From Mactra quadrangularis (lineage: Eukaryota > Mollusca > Bivalvia > Venerida > Mactridae), in NCBI GenBank assembly GCA_025267735.1, contig CM046301.1, positions 59,477,872 through 59,541,871 on the forward strand: a DNA stretch of 64,000 nucleotides. The letters are read 5' to 3'. Below, piece by piece: positions 15,101 to 30,100 of this stretch. Within the stretch, counting starts at the first letter, position 1; every line of letters starts with the position of its first letter. The notes under the pieces were generated by a model. The model saw only the letters and a program-made list of their open reading frames with translations, made no database searches and was not told the DNA's origin. A program made the position numbers and the translations under genes.

Positions 15101-18100
15101 AATTAGCTCAATGCCATAAATCACCTTAATTATTTGTTAAACAAGTCTCTTCGGTCTAAGACTTACTGGTGTATATGATTAAATTTTTTGAAATTAAGAA
15201 AACTTTGAAACTTAATGATTATGTTTTTTCTACTTTTACAGTGGGATCAAGAATGTTTAGCTTTCTTACTGAGATTGATAACACAGTTCTCAATAGATGC
15301 CTCTGACATAGAGGCTGGTCATGATGATGTTTTTGAAACATATGAAAGTCCGAGAAAAAAGTTAAAGAAACAAAAACAGCAAGATAAAATTATTGTTCCT
15401 AGACTTGATCAGGTAAAATATCACAATGTGATACAGTTAAATTTTATTCAACTTCTTTGCAAGAAGGAATTGCTCTTCAATAAAGTACTCAAGGCAATTC
15501 ATGTTAAGCAGCCCGGCTAGCTCAGTTGGTAGCACGCAAGTCTACTGATGGAGGGGTCGTGGGTTCAATTCCCGGGCGGGGCATACTTTCGTAGAGTTTG
15601 GTCATGAAATTATTTCTACGGCCATTCTTCCTCCTACCAATGATTTTTAATTATGTAGGGCAGTTGTCAGTCACTGACGAAAGTATGTGATTAGTAGTTG
15701 GTTAACAGCTAAATCCAGAGATTTAGACTTTCCAGGAGGAGTGAGTAGGTTGACTGACTGCTGTTATATGACCTATAAAATGTGTTGCTATGGTTTAAAC
15801 CCAACAAAACAAACAAACAGCAATTCGTGTTAACAAATGTCAGTGTAAGAATGGTACTGCTTTTGGATTGTTTCTACTTGCCTAATTTATGACTGGATGA
15901 TTGTCTACAGAGCGTTGTAAAACACCATAAATCAAGGTTAAGCAATATGTAACGTTCCTGTACAAGTATTATGTTTTGTACTTATCTATGTAAATACACT
16001 TGAAACAAATTTGTTTTAAATAAGAATAAGTTGGCCTAAGTTTTAATTCTTACCCTATGGCTGAAAGTTATCAATACTGCGTGTGAAGTTAAGGATTTTC
16101 AATTGGAGAAAGGTTTTCTTTCTTGTGTTAAATTCTCCAATATCAGGATTTAAATTTTTTTGAACTATTGTTCATGTTCACAACTGAATGTTATTGTATA
16201 AGTAACATGTATATGTTTGTTTATTTCAGAATATTATATCAATGTTAAGTGTAGAGGAAGTATTACAGATTTTAATGAGAATTCTATATGATGCTGCTAT
16301 GCCTGTGTAAGTAATTTTTAATGATAATAGCGATTGATAATGAATTGTCAAGTTCTTGTCATATTTAATAGTAAACATATGGACTCTCATTGTAAGTTGT
16401 TGACTGGCTAATGCCTCAGTCCTATAAAATTGTGGCTTGTTGCGGACCTGTACATGCAGACAGCCGTGGGAAACCTTGCGTATTAAAGTGACGGCACGCA
16501 CATGGCACAAATCAACACATCTGTACGGAGTCATAGCAGGAAGATATGCAGTTTTTATCCATACTCGGCCACTATTTTGTTCACAAATTGACTTAGAAAC
16601 TGAAACGTGTATCCTGGGCTCATCTCACGGACCCTGGTAAAAACCTAACTGTCCGTATGGGTACGCAAGAGTTCGTACGGGTCCTTGTGGAGCTTGATCG
16701 CATGGCGCCCGTACATTGCCTCATGGCTATTTTTAAGTTTATGGAACTGTAGCATTAGTTTGTGAGTTTCTTTTATGTCAGTGGCAAACAGATCTCATTC
16801 TATTTTCACGGAACCCAGTTTGAAGTTATGAGTTAAACCAGGATACTCAGAGCACTAGAGTAATGGCTATTGAAATTAAAAACTTGTTTCATGATATTTT
16901 GACTTCTTGTTTATATGATATTGATTTAGATTAAATATGTGTTTGGACTGCTTCGGTTTTTTTCCCTACTGTTTATATACACAAGGTATGCTTTAATGTT
17001 TAAAATTACCACTTCCAAGATCTAATGGTGTAAGTTTGCAGACTTTAAATCTCTGTAATGCCTCAGTCCAATAAAATCGTGGCTTGTTGCAGACCCGTAC
17101 ATGCAGACAGCCGTAGACCGTGGGAAGTATTAATGTGATGGTACACACATGGCACAAAACAACATGCCTATACGGAGCCGAAGCTGGAAGATATGCAAGT
17201 TTAATCCATACTCGACCACGACTTTGTTCACGATTTGACTTTGAAACTGATATGTGCATCCTGGACTCATCTTACGGACCTTGGTAAAAAACGTAACAGT
17301 CTGTACAGGTTTGCAATAGTTCGTACGGGTCCTTGTGAAGCTTGATCGCACGGTGCTTGTACGGTGCTCTCATGGCTATTTTTATGTTTATGGGACTGTA
17401 GCATAACCTATCACTGACACAATATTGCGTGTTAAAGTCCAAATACTGACAAGACTTTTAAGAGAAAAAGTAAACTATGACTTAGGATGAAAGTTTGAAC
17501 TGGTGCATCCAATCAGCAATGGCTTGGTTATAGGTCTGTCTTATCTTATATAAGCTATTCTGTTAAAAATGGATTCATGAAACAGTACAAAAATATAGCC
17601 AAAATGTAACCATAGAATAATGATATTTATTTGCTTACTTTCAGTGACTCAAATCAAATCCATGCTGGAACCTGGGGACGTGCAGAAGGTTGGTGAATTA
17701 TAGTTTAAAGTTTTGATTTTATAGACCTTACATAAGTATTGAAGAGACTCTTGAGTTCTCTAATTAAAACTTAATCTAATAGGAAGTTGAACTTATACTT
17801 TAAGTTAATGACTTCTTAGTATTTCCTCATCATGCTAGTTGTTATTTAATGAACTAGGCTGTTAATTTGATTCAATTTTCACCAAAAAAATGATTTACTC
17901 AGAAAGCATAATTTGTTTATGTTGTTTTTATTCTTTTAAGTAGCTTTTTTGTTTTAATAAGAACTATGACTCTTAAATATAGATATTAACATAGAATCCC
18001 CCTATTATGTTTCCCATAAGGTTGTAAGAGGATTTTAAAATCAGCATTTAAATAAGGCAGGTTTTTTAACCTAGATTTTTTTCAAACTCATAAGAAATTG

Positions 18101-21100
18101 ATAAGCCATTGCAAACATAAAAATCTTCTGGTATTACATGTTATTAAATAAGTGTTTTGATATAGGCCCTGCTATTTTTATACCCCCGCTTCGAAGAAGA
18201 GGGGGGTATACTGTTTTACCCTTGTCTGTCCGTCCGTCCGTTACAAAATTTCCGTCGCAGTTTTCTCAGCAACTATAACATGCAGCAGCCTAATACTTTG
18301 CATATTGCTTCATCCCATAGTCCCATGTGGTGTAAAGCGATTTCATGCTCCTGGCTCATCTACTTCCTGTTTGTCGCATATTTTTAGATTTTTGCTGGGG
18401 TATCACTAGTGAGCATTAGCTCACAGATTTACTTGTTTCAAGAGCTGTTGTATTGGCCCGAGAAAAAATAACATGGCCTAAATCAAATCACTTATTTCAT
18501 GACAATTTTATTTAATAACTACTTACAGACCAGATTTTGATATTGGCTCTGTTTGATCAACTAATCAGAGGGTGGAAATGTGTTATTGGACCAAGGCCAA
18601 TGTGTTATTGGCCCTATAACAGATTTTGGCCCCGTTAACAGTTTTATTGAACAGGTTTTGCAGTATTGTGCAGTGAATTTGGCACTTGACAGGGCAAATA
18701 ACTCATAGTTATTTAATAATACAGGAGATTAAAGCATTGGGAGGAACTACCTTAATATTTTTGTTGAAATATATACAAATCTTTTTCATTTGTTTTACAG
18801 TTGTACATTATTCCCTATCATTTCTTGTATCGTGGGCATTTTCTTCTGAGAAAGTCAAAGATTGTTTGTGTTCATCTCCTAATTTTGAAAGTTGGTTGAA
18901 AAGGTTAACCATGGAAGCTCCAGAGGTAAGTAGTACTACGAGGGATGATCCAGAAATAACCGGACTGCTAATGCAGCGTCAAAATTTTTTACTGCATATA
19001 CTTAAACTATATATCACAAGAAAGGGCATTTATTTAGCTATAAAAGGCTCTAAAATTATATTTCTATCAGGCATATTGCCAGCACAATACACACAAATAC
19101 AACACATGGTAAGCGCTTGCGGCGCTAGCCAAATTTTATACGACGACGTCATCAACGTCATTAATTGCATATAAAATCGTAAACACGCGCAAAATTTAAG
19201 CTTATTAGACGACGACGTTTTTGTACATTGGACGTTGAAACCATGGGTGCTTGTTACTTGATTTCTTCGTAATCTATTGTCTAAATGATGTCAAAATTTG
19301 GCACAACGTTGCTACTATGTAGCAGTACATTCTGGCGAAATTTGAACATTTTGATTAATTTTGTTAGTTCACGGCAAAGCATAATCTAACCATATAATGT
19401 CGTGTAGTTTGAGATGCGGCGCAGAATAGTTTGCTACGGACTGGATTAAGATTTATATGTTATATTTCTCCTATGGAATGGAGAGTGTTTACTCTTTCTT
19501 TTGGTGTATAATTTATATATGTGAGGTAAATATTGTTGTCTCTAGGTTACCAGTCTGGTTATTTCTGGATCATCCCTCGTATGTTGCTTCTAAAACTTGT
19601 GTGGTAATGAAGTGGTGGCACACAGCCTTACACTTGACCTCTTATCTGATGACAGAGATATTTCTTAGATTTTTCATTCCTGCTCCTGCCTTTCAAGTTA
19701 TGAAGTACTGGTAAAAAAGTATCAAGCAAATTTGGATGAGCTGGCACATATACATGTATAGCCTAGCATAAAAATGTAAATGTATGGCATAAAATCTAAA
19801 TCAAAATATATTTGTATGTCAACAGAGTACTGAGATATGCAGTCCTGTATTATTTTATGAGCCTTAGTCCAATGGTTATGTTTTATAGTAATATAGCCTG
19901 ACTATATGAATCAGTAATTTTTGCCCGCCCAAATCAAATTTCATTAGTCCTTGACTTTAGGCAAGTGGGTTTAGGGTATGAATTGATATGACTTAAAATG
20001 AGGAATGCAGAATCAAGGTTTAACTAAATTATGTATTATATAATTGTTATCTATTTACAGCCTCTATGATTGTTACTTATTTTTCAGCCTCATGTAAGAA
20101 GAGAAGCATGTGCTGGTCTCTATAGATTATGTTTTGGTAAAACTGCTGAAGGAAGAACAGGTTATCCATTCTTATTACCAATATTAGCTAGTCTACTTAG
20201 CTTTCTATCTGATGCTTTAAAGATTAAACCACAGAAAAGACTAGATGTAAGTATAAAACTTAAACATTCTATATAGAAGGGGGTAGGAAAGGGGTTGTGA
20301 AAAGCATATCAGGAAAAACAACTGTCAAAAACCTAAAACTGGCAAAAAAAGCAAAGAAGAAAGTGTTTTTAGAATTACAATAAAAATATATTATGAAAGG
20401 ATGGCTTCAAACAAATAATGAAAGCAATAACCTTAAGGGGTTTCCTCCTTTGGACAGACTGTAGCAATAAAATTGCACTGGGGTTTAAACCAGGTTCTAG
20501 GGTGTTCTATGAAAATAATTTCTCTACTTCAATATTTTTGTCATCACATAGACACTGATTGCATAATAAATAATTCTTATTTATTATATGCTTCCCAGTC
20601 GAATACCGGGATTTATCAGTGAAATAAAAATCCATATTCTTTTTTTTTAAAGCAATGAAAATAAATTTGTTATTTTTCACTGTTTGGATGTGCCATTCTG
20701 ATGACATAACTTTAAAAAGCCAGTGTAATTTCAGTGTAAGATCTATTTATTTCACTCATGAGCTAATGATATTATATTTTCACTCATGCATTTCCACTTG
20801 TGAAAATATTGCATCCCTAGCTCACTCGTGAAATAAAAATCGATCTTACACCGAAAAACCATATAATTATCCTCTATGCGTTACTATTATGTGTAATGTA
20901 AAAATACATTTTAACTATGATATTTTCACCTTATGTCTTAAATGTAATTAATATTGTAAAGTGTAAAAGTAATATTATTTCTTTATTATGTTATAATTTC
21001 AGGATGAAGGCTCACCTAAAGATAAAGAACCCTATGGTCCTGGTTGTAGAGATTATTTCTGGTTAACTTGTAGATTTGTTGAAAGTATATCAAAACAAGA

Positions 21101-24100
21101 TGCTAATATAGATTCAGTAAGTAATCGTACATATTTCTCTAATACATTGTTTATTTCCATGCTTGAAGAACCTGAAGGCTGCTTGTAAGAACAATCTCTC
21201 TGACTGAGTCAGACTCTCTGATGAGCTTTGGCATAACAAGCTGACATATGGGACCAGGGACCAGGAAATTCGCCGAAGTCAATCGGTCCAAAGCCGTCTG
21301 AGTACCGGATACGGGTTTTAACGTGTACCATACGGACCCAACCGTTTACTGTACTTTATTCACGGCCATGTTAGTACTTATTTTTTGCTCCCTTTTATTA
21401 GGAAGGCATACGATACATTGGCATTGTTTGTTTATTTTTTTACAAAACTTAACTTCTATCTAGCATAAAAGCGTGGTTTCCGAAATTACTCCCTGCAATC
21501 GTCGGTCGTTCAATAAACAGAACTTGAAAAATGGCTGTTTCATCTAGTTCTAATGTTGTTGGAAAACTCCGTCATGTGGGGAAATTATTTTAACTGCCCA
21601 TGCGCAGAAAAATGGGTCCAAAGTAAATGTCTCGCATTTAAGCGTCGTTCGCTAAATTAAGAAAGAAAACGTAAAATAATGATAAGCTTTTTTAATTACA
21701 CACGTATATTGAAACGTTTCTCATACGAAGTGATGATCTAGCGTGGGTCTCGAAAATGTATAACATCTCATCACAATGGTTCAAGCGGTTTCTTTTAACA
21801 CAAAAGATTATCAAATCGTGCATAGTACACCATTTATAGATAGTTTAATGACAAAACTGTTCGTTTTGAAAATAATTTTCGTTGAATTTGGAATTTAATA
21901 GTAATCATTAATTCTTTATAAAAGATTATTGTTTTTTACAAGTTTACAGGTTTCAAACAGACCGATTGAAAAACGTAATCGGTTCGATGGACACGATTAA
22001 GTAAGAACATATTCTTCTGCTGTTCTTCAAATTAATCGAGTGCAAATCAAGCGTACCTTGCTGTGCTCGATCAAAAAAAATATCACTGCCTCAACCCCAC
22101 ATGATACCTGTAACCATGGATACGTTATACAGGGTCCTTGATGTGTAACCTGTGGACAATTAAGCAGGATATTACACCAGTAAACAGTGGGTTTATGCAA
22201 CTGATAGTTGTTTGATAATATTTTATCGACACGTTTTCTTGAAAATTATGGAAATTAATGGTTTGAGGTCAAAATTAGCGAATTTTTCCCGGACCGATTT
22301 TTTTAAGGATTTTGAAATCTCAATCGGTCCAAACTGAAAAAATCGGTCCGAAAACCGAAAAAACCGGCGATTTCCTGGTCCCTGTATGGGACCTAGTTCC
22401 AGAAAGCAACTTGCTCACTCCCCCAAAATTTATATATTGAACTGTTCAAATCTGTAAACCCCCTTACGATAAAAAATTCAGCTGAAAAATTAAAAAAAAT
22501 CTCATGTCTGTATACTTAAAGCATTTCTAATTTTGAACAGTTTTTGCACAAATTTGAATGTATATTATAGATTATAGATGTTTTATACATCTGCTATGTA
22601 TGAGCTATCTCAGAATCTTTAAATTGGCATCTATAGAAGACAAGTGTCTTGTTAATTGGTGCCTGAATAAACATGATACATTGGCCTAAATCATTTTCTC
22701 TTTGAATCATTATATAATTCATCAATGTGTAGTGGTCCAGTGGTAGAAAGCGCTTTTAGAGATTGAGAGATACCGGTTCAAACCCCACTAGGGACTCTGC
22801 TACAATGAAATTTCCATGAGCAAGAAATTTACCTACAGTTGTTTCACTCCTCCAAGGTGTAAATGGGTACTGTGCGGAATCCCCTGCATGAAAGTGATTT
22901 CAATGATCAGGGGTTATCAAACAAAATTGTAAAGTCAGCTGTACTTGTATATGGAAGCAGACTTAAAACCCCACTTTAATATTTAATGATATTTTCCAGG
23001 ATAGCCCAGTTAACCTGAATGTATTGGCAAGAGAGTTAGCCCAACATATATTGAATAGAGAATTCTTTGAGACAAGACATGGATTTGAAGAAGATGATGC
23101 TTTGATTGGTTTATTTAATATGGCCACAGCTGTGTTCAAACATAATCCTCCATTTAAAAATACTGATGAATGTAGAGTGAGTACCTTATGTTAATTATAA
23201 ATCTGAATTCTTTGGTAGTTTAAAATAGCAAGTACATTTGTACTTGCTTTGAACTCTACAATGCCTTCAAATGTCTTCAAACAAAGTTTGTATTTTTAGG
23301 ATAGGCTGATTCAAATTTACCCATGAGTAATAACAAAACATAGAGTTTTCTCTCGAGGTGTTGTAGGTTCGATTCCTGGGCGGCGCATACTTTTTTAAGT
23401 TTGGTCATGAAATAATTTTCTACGGCCATTTTCCCTCCTACCACTTCTAAATCATGTAGGGCAGTAGTCAGTCACTGACGGAAGTATGCTCCTAGTAGTT
23501 GGTTTACAGCTAAATGTAGTGGTTTAGCCTTTCCAGGAACAGTGAGTAGGTGGACTGACCGCAGTGATATAACATATACAAGTTGTTGCTTTGGCATTAA
23601 ATCCAACAAACAACAAAACAGAGAGTTTTCTGGGCAAATTCTAAAGTAGGCATTATTTTGTTTGTCAACATATGATTTAAACATTTCTATTTATCTTTTA
23701 ACTTAACTTTCTTCATGACTACCATATTTAGAAGCAGCAGTTAATGGTTAGACTTGTGCTTTTGACTTCCGAAGTCCTGAGTTCGAACCCCACCAGGGGT
23801 ACTTCTTATTTTCTTGAGCAAGAAGTTAAAGCCATTGTTTTACTTCACACCCGTGTAAATGGGTAGCTGTGAGCTTGCTATTAATGATCTGTTGTAAATA
23901 AGCAGAGTAGGAAACTCCACAGGGAGATTGATAGATAGACACCAGTAGCTTCTTGACCAGGGGTAATAGCTGTGAACTCATTGATTATCCATTTGCATGA
24001 AACTTAGACAATAACATATAATTACTCTCAGGGCTCAAATTTAACAAAAAATTGCACTCGCAAATTTTTGTGAGTTGATTTATTTCAACTCACAAAATGA

Positions 24101-27100
24101 AAATTATTGCTCACATTTTTTTTCTTAAAATTTTAATAGCATACATAGTAACTATTCATATATGGAATATAAAAACAACATAGTGCTACATTTAACTTGG
24201 TAGATCAAGGGCGTTATTATGGGATAGACAAAAATATCCCGACTATCGTTCTATCTGGCCGTTTCAAAGCTGATTTGAGCCTTATTAGTTTAGACAGTAT
24301 AATATTTGCGGCGATTTTACTCGCGAAAATTTGCGAGTTTAAATAAAAGTTACTCGCAATTTTCAAAATCCACTCGCATTTTGCAAGTATGCGAGCATAA
24401 ATTCGAGCCCTGATTACTCTTACAAATGACAAAACAATCAATTTAAAATTTTAAAAGAAAATTTACACAGAGCCTCATATGTACATTATATACCACTTTC
24501 TGTTGTAGGATTTTCTGAATGAAGTATTTCTATGTTTATTTGCTCTTCCATCACCGACTAAACGATATTTTCCTAAATGTAAAAGTCAAGCGTCAAGATC
24601 TGGAGCTTATGATTTATTGGTAGAATTAGTGAAAGGAAACCTGGAGAATTATAAAATATTACATGCTAAAATGTTACATCAACACTCTAAAGGTATATAT
24701 ATTTGTACAGGTCTAATTCTAGGTCATGCATGTTTTTGTACTTTAAAAAATGGACTTGCCCTCTGAATAGGTGATTAAGCTAATGCATGAACAGCATTTT
24801 ATGGATTTAAACACACCACTTGATATTAAACATTTATCTTAAATAATGTATAGGTCGTTTGCGTTAGAGCTGGACCCCTAAAATCATGAAATATCTCATC
24901 AACTATAGGATGGAATTAACTCAAAGTTTGTACGTGATCATAACTAGCATTTTCCTTCTCAAATCCAAAAATTCTGAATTTTTCTTTAATTACATAACAT
25001 ACTTCCCATAGACATGCAATGCAAATTTTGAAGCCAAAAAGAGACTTTTGTTAAATAGGTATGTTCCATAATCAGAACAGCCACATAACAGTAGATACAA
25101 AATAATAGCTAAATATGAGGCCCGGTTAGAAATTTCATTTATAACAAAGTATAGCAGTATATACAAACTCAAATATCATCATCACTGTCGTCTGTATCGT
25201 CAAAATCTATACATATTCTCCACGTACGATTTTAAAGACGGGCCTCTGCTTTACAATTCAGTAAACCGTCGAGTGTTTATTTAAGCGACAAATTTACAGT
25301 AAACGCACGGGACTTCGTATAAATACACTGGAAGTATGACAATGTTATAATCAGAACAGCTTATTTTACCTCCCGCCGGATTTTTGATAAAAAATTCCAA
25401 ATATTCTGCATTATACCTTATGGAAAACTTTTTTATTTATCTATTTAAAATTCTGAAAATTTAAATCCTAGAAGGAAAAATTGAAATAAGAGTGTATTAG
25501 AATTTTTAGCAAAATCGCTGTTATAGTTTAAAAGATATTTACGGCAAATAGGGGTCCAGCATTAACGCAAACGACCTATATATGCACATTGTAAATTGTA
25601 TGATGATATGTTTTTAAAACAAGTGTAAACTAACCAAACTAAAACTGTATAAATCATTCACCCCTAAATATTGGTGTGTAAATAAACTGGCTATGTTTAT
25701 ATACACAATGTTTACGTGGACGACCTGTATACTATCTTATTCTATAAATAACTTGTGTTATTCTCTCATGTTTTTTATACCCCCGCTTTGAAGAAGAGGG
25801 GGGTATACTGTTTTACCCTTGTCCGTGCGTCCGCCCGTCCGTTACAAAATTTCCGTCGCAGTTTTCTCAGCAACTATAACATGCAGCAGCCTAATACTTT
25901 GCATATTGCTTCATCCCATAGTCCCATGTGGTGTAAAGCAATTTCATGCTCCTTGCTCATCTACTTCCTGTTTGTCGCATATTTTTAGATTTTTGCGGGG
26001 GTATCACTAGTGAGCATTAGCTCACAGATTTACTTGTTATTCCTTTGAGGGGGGTAGAGTGTCTGCTTACATCTCGAGAGGTTGCAGGTTCCAATCTTTG
26101 TTCTGACCAGGGATTTGTATCAGGTTACATTTGGCTCCCAATGTAAATAACCCTCTAGGAATTGTATGATTACATCTTTAGATTACCCCCACAGACATTT
26201 AAGCTGCTATAATTTGAGGATGAATTCTGATAAGAAGGTGTTGGATTTAGAACACTGATACTCCATTGCCTTCTTGCTAGCTTTTATGGGGACGTAGCAG
26301 AGTGTTCATTACAACTCTAGAGGTTGTGGGTTTGAATTTCAGGTCTGACCATGGATTTTTATTTTGTTGATACAAACAAAAAAGTGTTCAACAATACAAA
26401 ATACAGAAAATGATAAAGTCTCATATGCATCACTGTACAAGACGGAAGTTATCTATATTATTAAATTTGCGAGTTTCCTGTTTTGTGGAAGAAACTGCGC
26501 AGCTTTGAATAAATCTTTTGTTTGTCGCTGGAGCACCTATATACAGGCATATCAAGTTGACAATTCTTTTTTGACAAAGCCTCTTGATATTTGCAAAAAC
26601 TGCCAAAAATCAACAAAAATATTGGGGGTTTTTGTGTCTAAAAATAGTTCTAGATAAAACTAAAAATAGACCAAACTCCCCGCAGCGGTTATTTCCCTTT
26701 ATTGTCATTACCTAAAGCCCGAGCTTGCACGGGCTCCCATTTAGTTATTGGTAAATTTTATTCAACTATCACTGGGGCATACATTAATACAATTTTATGT
26801 TTGTTATAGATTCTCATGCTGCCTACCCCTGGGATTACTGGCCTCATGAAGATGGAAGATCTAAATGTGGATATGTTGGTTTAACTAATCTAGGTGCTAC
26901 ATGTTACATGGCTACTTGTATGCAACATTTATATATGATACCACAAGCTAGACAGTCTGTTCTACAAGCTAAGGTAAGTTCTTTAACCCTTTATTGGCCA
27001 ATTATGTGTTTTTATATGTCTTCTGTCTTAACCCCCCCCCCCTCTCACTAGGGGATGGTTTGGTGCAAAAACATGGCACAAAATGATGACAAGATGGTGT

Positions 27101-30100
27101 ACATTCAGTCTCTGAATAAATGGGAAAATATAGCTGAATAAAATTCAAGTCTAGGTTTATAAAGACCAACAATAGCATCTTTTTTCTCACTTCCATCTTT
27201 GCCTTGGTTACTGGGTTGCAGTTCATATGGCTTTTTCTGCAAGACAATTAAACAGGAAAATTTAGCCAAATTGCATCTTTGTCTGTCTGTCTATTAGTAT
27301 TATGCCTCTGTAATAGCTTTATACACTTATTTTTTTTGTTCTTTATATTCTCTTTCAATTAGAATAGTTGTAATCTAGAACTTGGGTTTTCTGCTTGCTC
27401 TGATGAAGTATTTACACTTTATTGCTGAAAAACACGAAAAACCCATTCAATCCTATTGTTCTTTGTACTCATACTTTTCATAGTAATGGTACATATTTGT
27501 TCTGTACCTCATGAAAAACCCATAAATTTGATTTCTGGATAAAATCTATTTTAAATGTACTGAATACTATTTTTAATGTTTATGATTTTATTTATTATTT
27601 CTAGTGTTCTGTACAGATGAAACATGAAAATACATTGATAGAATTACAGAAAATGTTTGCCTATTTACAAGTAAGTGGGAATTTCTTTAGTTTTACTGTT
27701 ATGAGAATAGAGAGGGTTTTGTATTATTTGAGTTTCTGTTCCTGTTTCAATGACTCTGTTCAGCTTGTTAGTCCCCTACCAGTGTTTACACCGAAGGGGA
27801 TTAAGTATTGCGCTCCGTCCGTCCGTCTTGTCTGTCCGCTTAAATCTGGATCCTACGATATCGAAAAAAGTATCCAAGCTATTTTGCTTTAACTTGGTAT
27901 ATGAAAACATTGCAGTGAGTAGATAATGCACGTCATTGTCTTTTCTTTTTCTGACCAAAATTCTGGTTCCTATGGATACAGAAATAGTCAAAATTTGATC
28001 AAAAAAGGTTGTATCCTGGTGTAACTTAAACTATCCGAGCTATATCAATAAAACTTGGTATTTGAATATGTTGCAATTAGTAGATTATGCTCATAGTTGC
28101 ATTTTCTTTTTCTGGTTAAAAGTCTGGTTGCTATGGATACAGAAATAGTCAACTTTGATAGTAAAGCTTGTAATAAGGCATAACTCAAAATCTATTCAAG
28201 CTATATTGATAAAACTTAGCATGTGAATATGTTTCAGTGAGTAGATTATGCTTATCATTGACTTACCTTTTTCTGTTAAAAATTCTGGTTGTTATGAATA
28301 TGGAAATAGTTAAGATTTCACCAAAAATGTTGTATCGCAGTGTAACTTGTATCACAGTGTAAATTTAATTGTATGTCCGGATGATAACTCTACAAGGGAT
28401 GTACCTAGGTTCACCAAATTTTATGTGTGGATAGCCCTTGGGTAAAGGGTATTTCCTGGAGGTTATGAGGCCCTGGGGTCAAAGGTCAAGGTCACTGGGA
28501 CTTCATATGAGGAAAAATTGTCTGGATAATAACTCAATGAGAAATGAGGGTGTGACCCTATGAATTTAAGGTCCCGGGGTCAAAGTTCAAGGTCACTGGG
28601 ACTTCATATGGGAAAACCTTGCCCTGAACATAATTCAACAAGAATTGTACCTAGGTTCACTAAATTTTCTGTGTGGATAGACCTTGGTTCAAGGGTGTGC
28701 TCTATTGGTTCTGAGGCCCCGGGGTCAAAGGTCACCAGATCTTTACTGTGGATAGCCCTCCATCTCCTACAGTCTCAGGCTTTGACAGCACACAGGCGTA
28801 TAATGCCTGACCAGTGGAGCAAATGTTTTTTCTTCAAGGTCATGCTGCTGTCATAAATTACCGGTAGGGGACTTCAGTATTGCCTGCAATACAAACTGAC
28901 CCTTGTTAAGTATCAATTTAACTTTAACCCTTATCATGCTAAGAGCTTTAACAGGTCACGTCTTTTCACTTCATATTGGGACCTAGACTCACGCTGAAGG
29001 TAATCATTCTAACCCATATGGACTAAGCTTATCAGTAGTTAGGAATTCAGCATAATAAGTGTTAAGTATAGCTTCTTTATACTTAGAGTTATGATCAAGG
29101 TTTTGCGTGCAAAATTGATATCCTTAACCATTAGAAGGGATTTGCTGTCTACAGGATAACAAATAAAGTTCAAATATTTTCTTTCATATCTAGGAATTCC
29201 TTAGTAATGCTGTGTGCCTTTGTGTTTCATTCAAGTTTTGCATAACGGTTTTGTTTCAAGCTAGCAAATCTAAGATGGCGACTTGAGATGTTCACCATGG
29301 GAGCAGTCATTTTGCTTATCAGAATTGATATTTTATTACTAGTTTATTTACCTCTTGAAATACATAGACTAGGGTCCAAAGTTTCTTAACTTATATTGAA
29401 TTTTGATGTTTTGAGTATACTTAGATATATTTCACAACTAATTTACAGTTTAACATTAGCCGTCAATTATGTTCATTATATATATTATAACTATAAGATA
29501 AAAATGATGAAAACATTTGTTGGCAGTAAATTTTCTATAAAAATAAGAAAAATTAATTGTGTGAAGGAATGATTGGACCCTAGTGTATAATTAAAATTAA
29601 AATGTCAAAGAATGGAAGAAAGAAACCTATTTCTTTCATGCTTTACGGTGAAACGTCACGTTATTCGATGAAAATAAACGATGAAAATATAAATTTTATA
29701 TTTTCATCGCAGTGAAAATATAACCTTTTATCCTACCCCAAAGTGATCTTTTAGAAGGAAAACCTATTGACCAAATAAACCTATCTTTATTCGGCACCGT
29801 TGCTTTATTCGGCAGTCACGTGACTACGCATTGACGGACTACTTTACTGCATAATCATAACATTGGGCATCAAAAGCGGCTGTGTTTCATTCTTTTAACG
29901 ACAACCTTACAGATATATTTTACACAAAATAATCTTATAAGGGATTTTACAAACAATTTCAATATAAGAATAAATCAAAAATCACTTACTTCATAATTTA
30001 ACAAAAACTCAATCGTCGACTCTGTACAGTGCCTAACTCCTAAATTTGCGTTTAAATCCTTTCTGTGTAAAAGTTGACGAATATCGAGCCATTATACAGT

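Noticed and set aside
15511..15583. Functional tRNA genes at SINE heads (also 1660, 38604, 46857, 49676, 57013, 63321)
   Set aside because: A and B boxes are present, but anticodon stems do not pair and each is followed by a SINE body.
16993..17351. Minus-strand frames in intron 15
   Set aside because: They are products of the CpG-rich MITE and recur at its other copies.
18686..19174. 162-codon open frame
   Set aside because: It is exon 17 read through into intron sequence on both sides, the right part being a mariner-type MITE.
25755..26010. Open frames in the TATACCCCC elements (also 40573-40807 and 62474-62719)
   Set aside because: The same peptide recurs because the repeat recurs. It runs across hairpin and microsatellite, exists in two frames, and resembles no protein.
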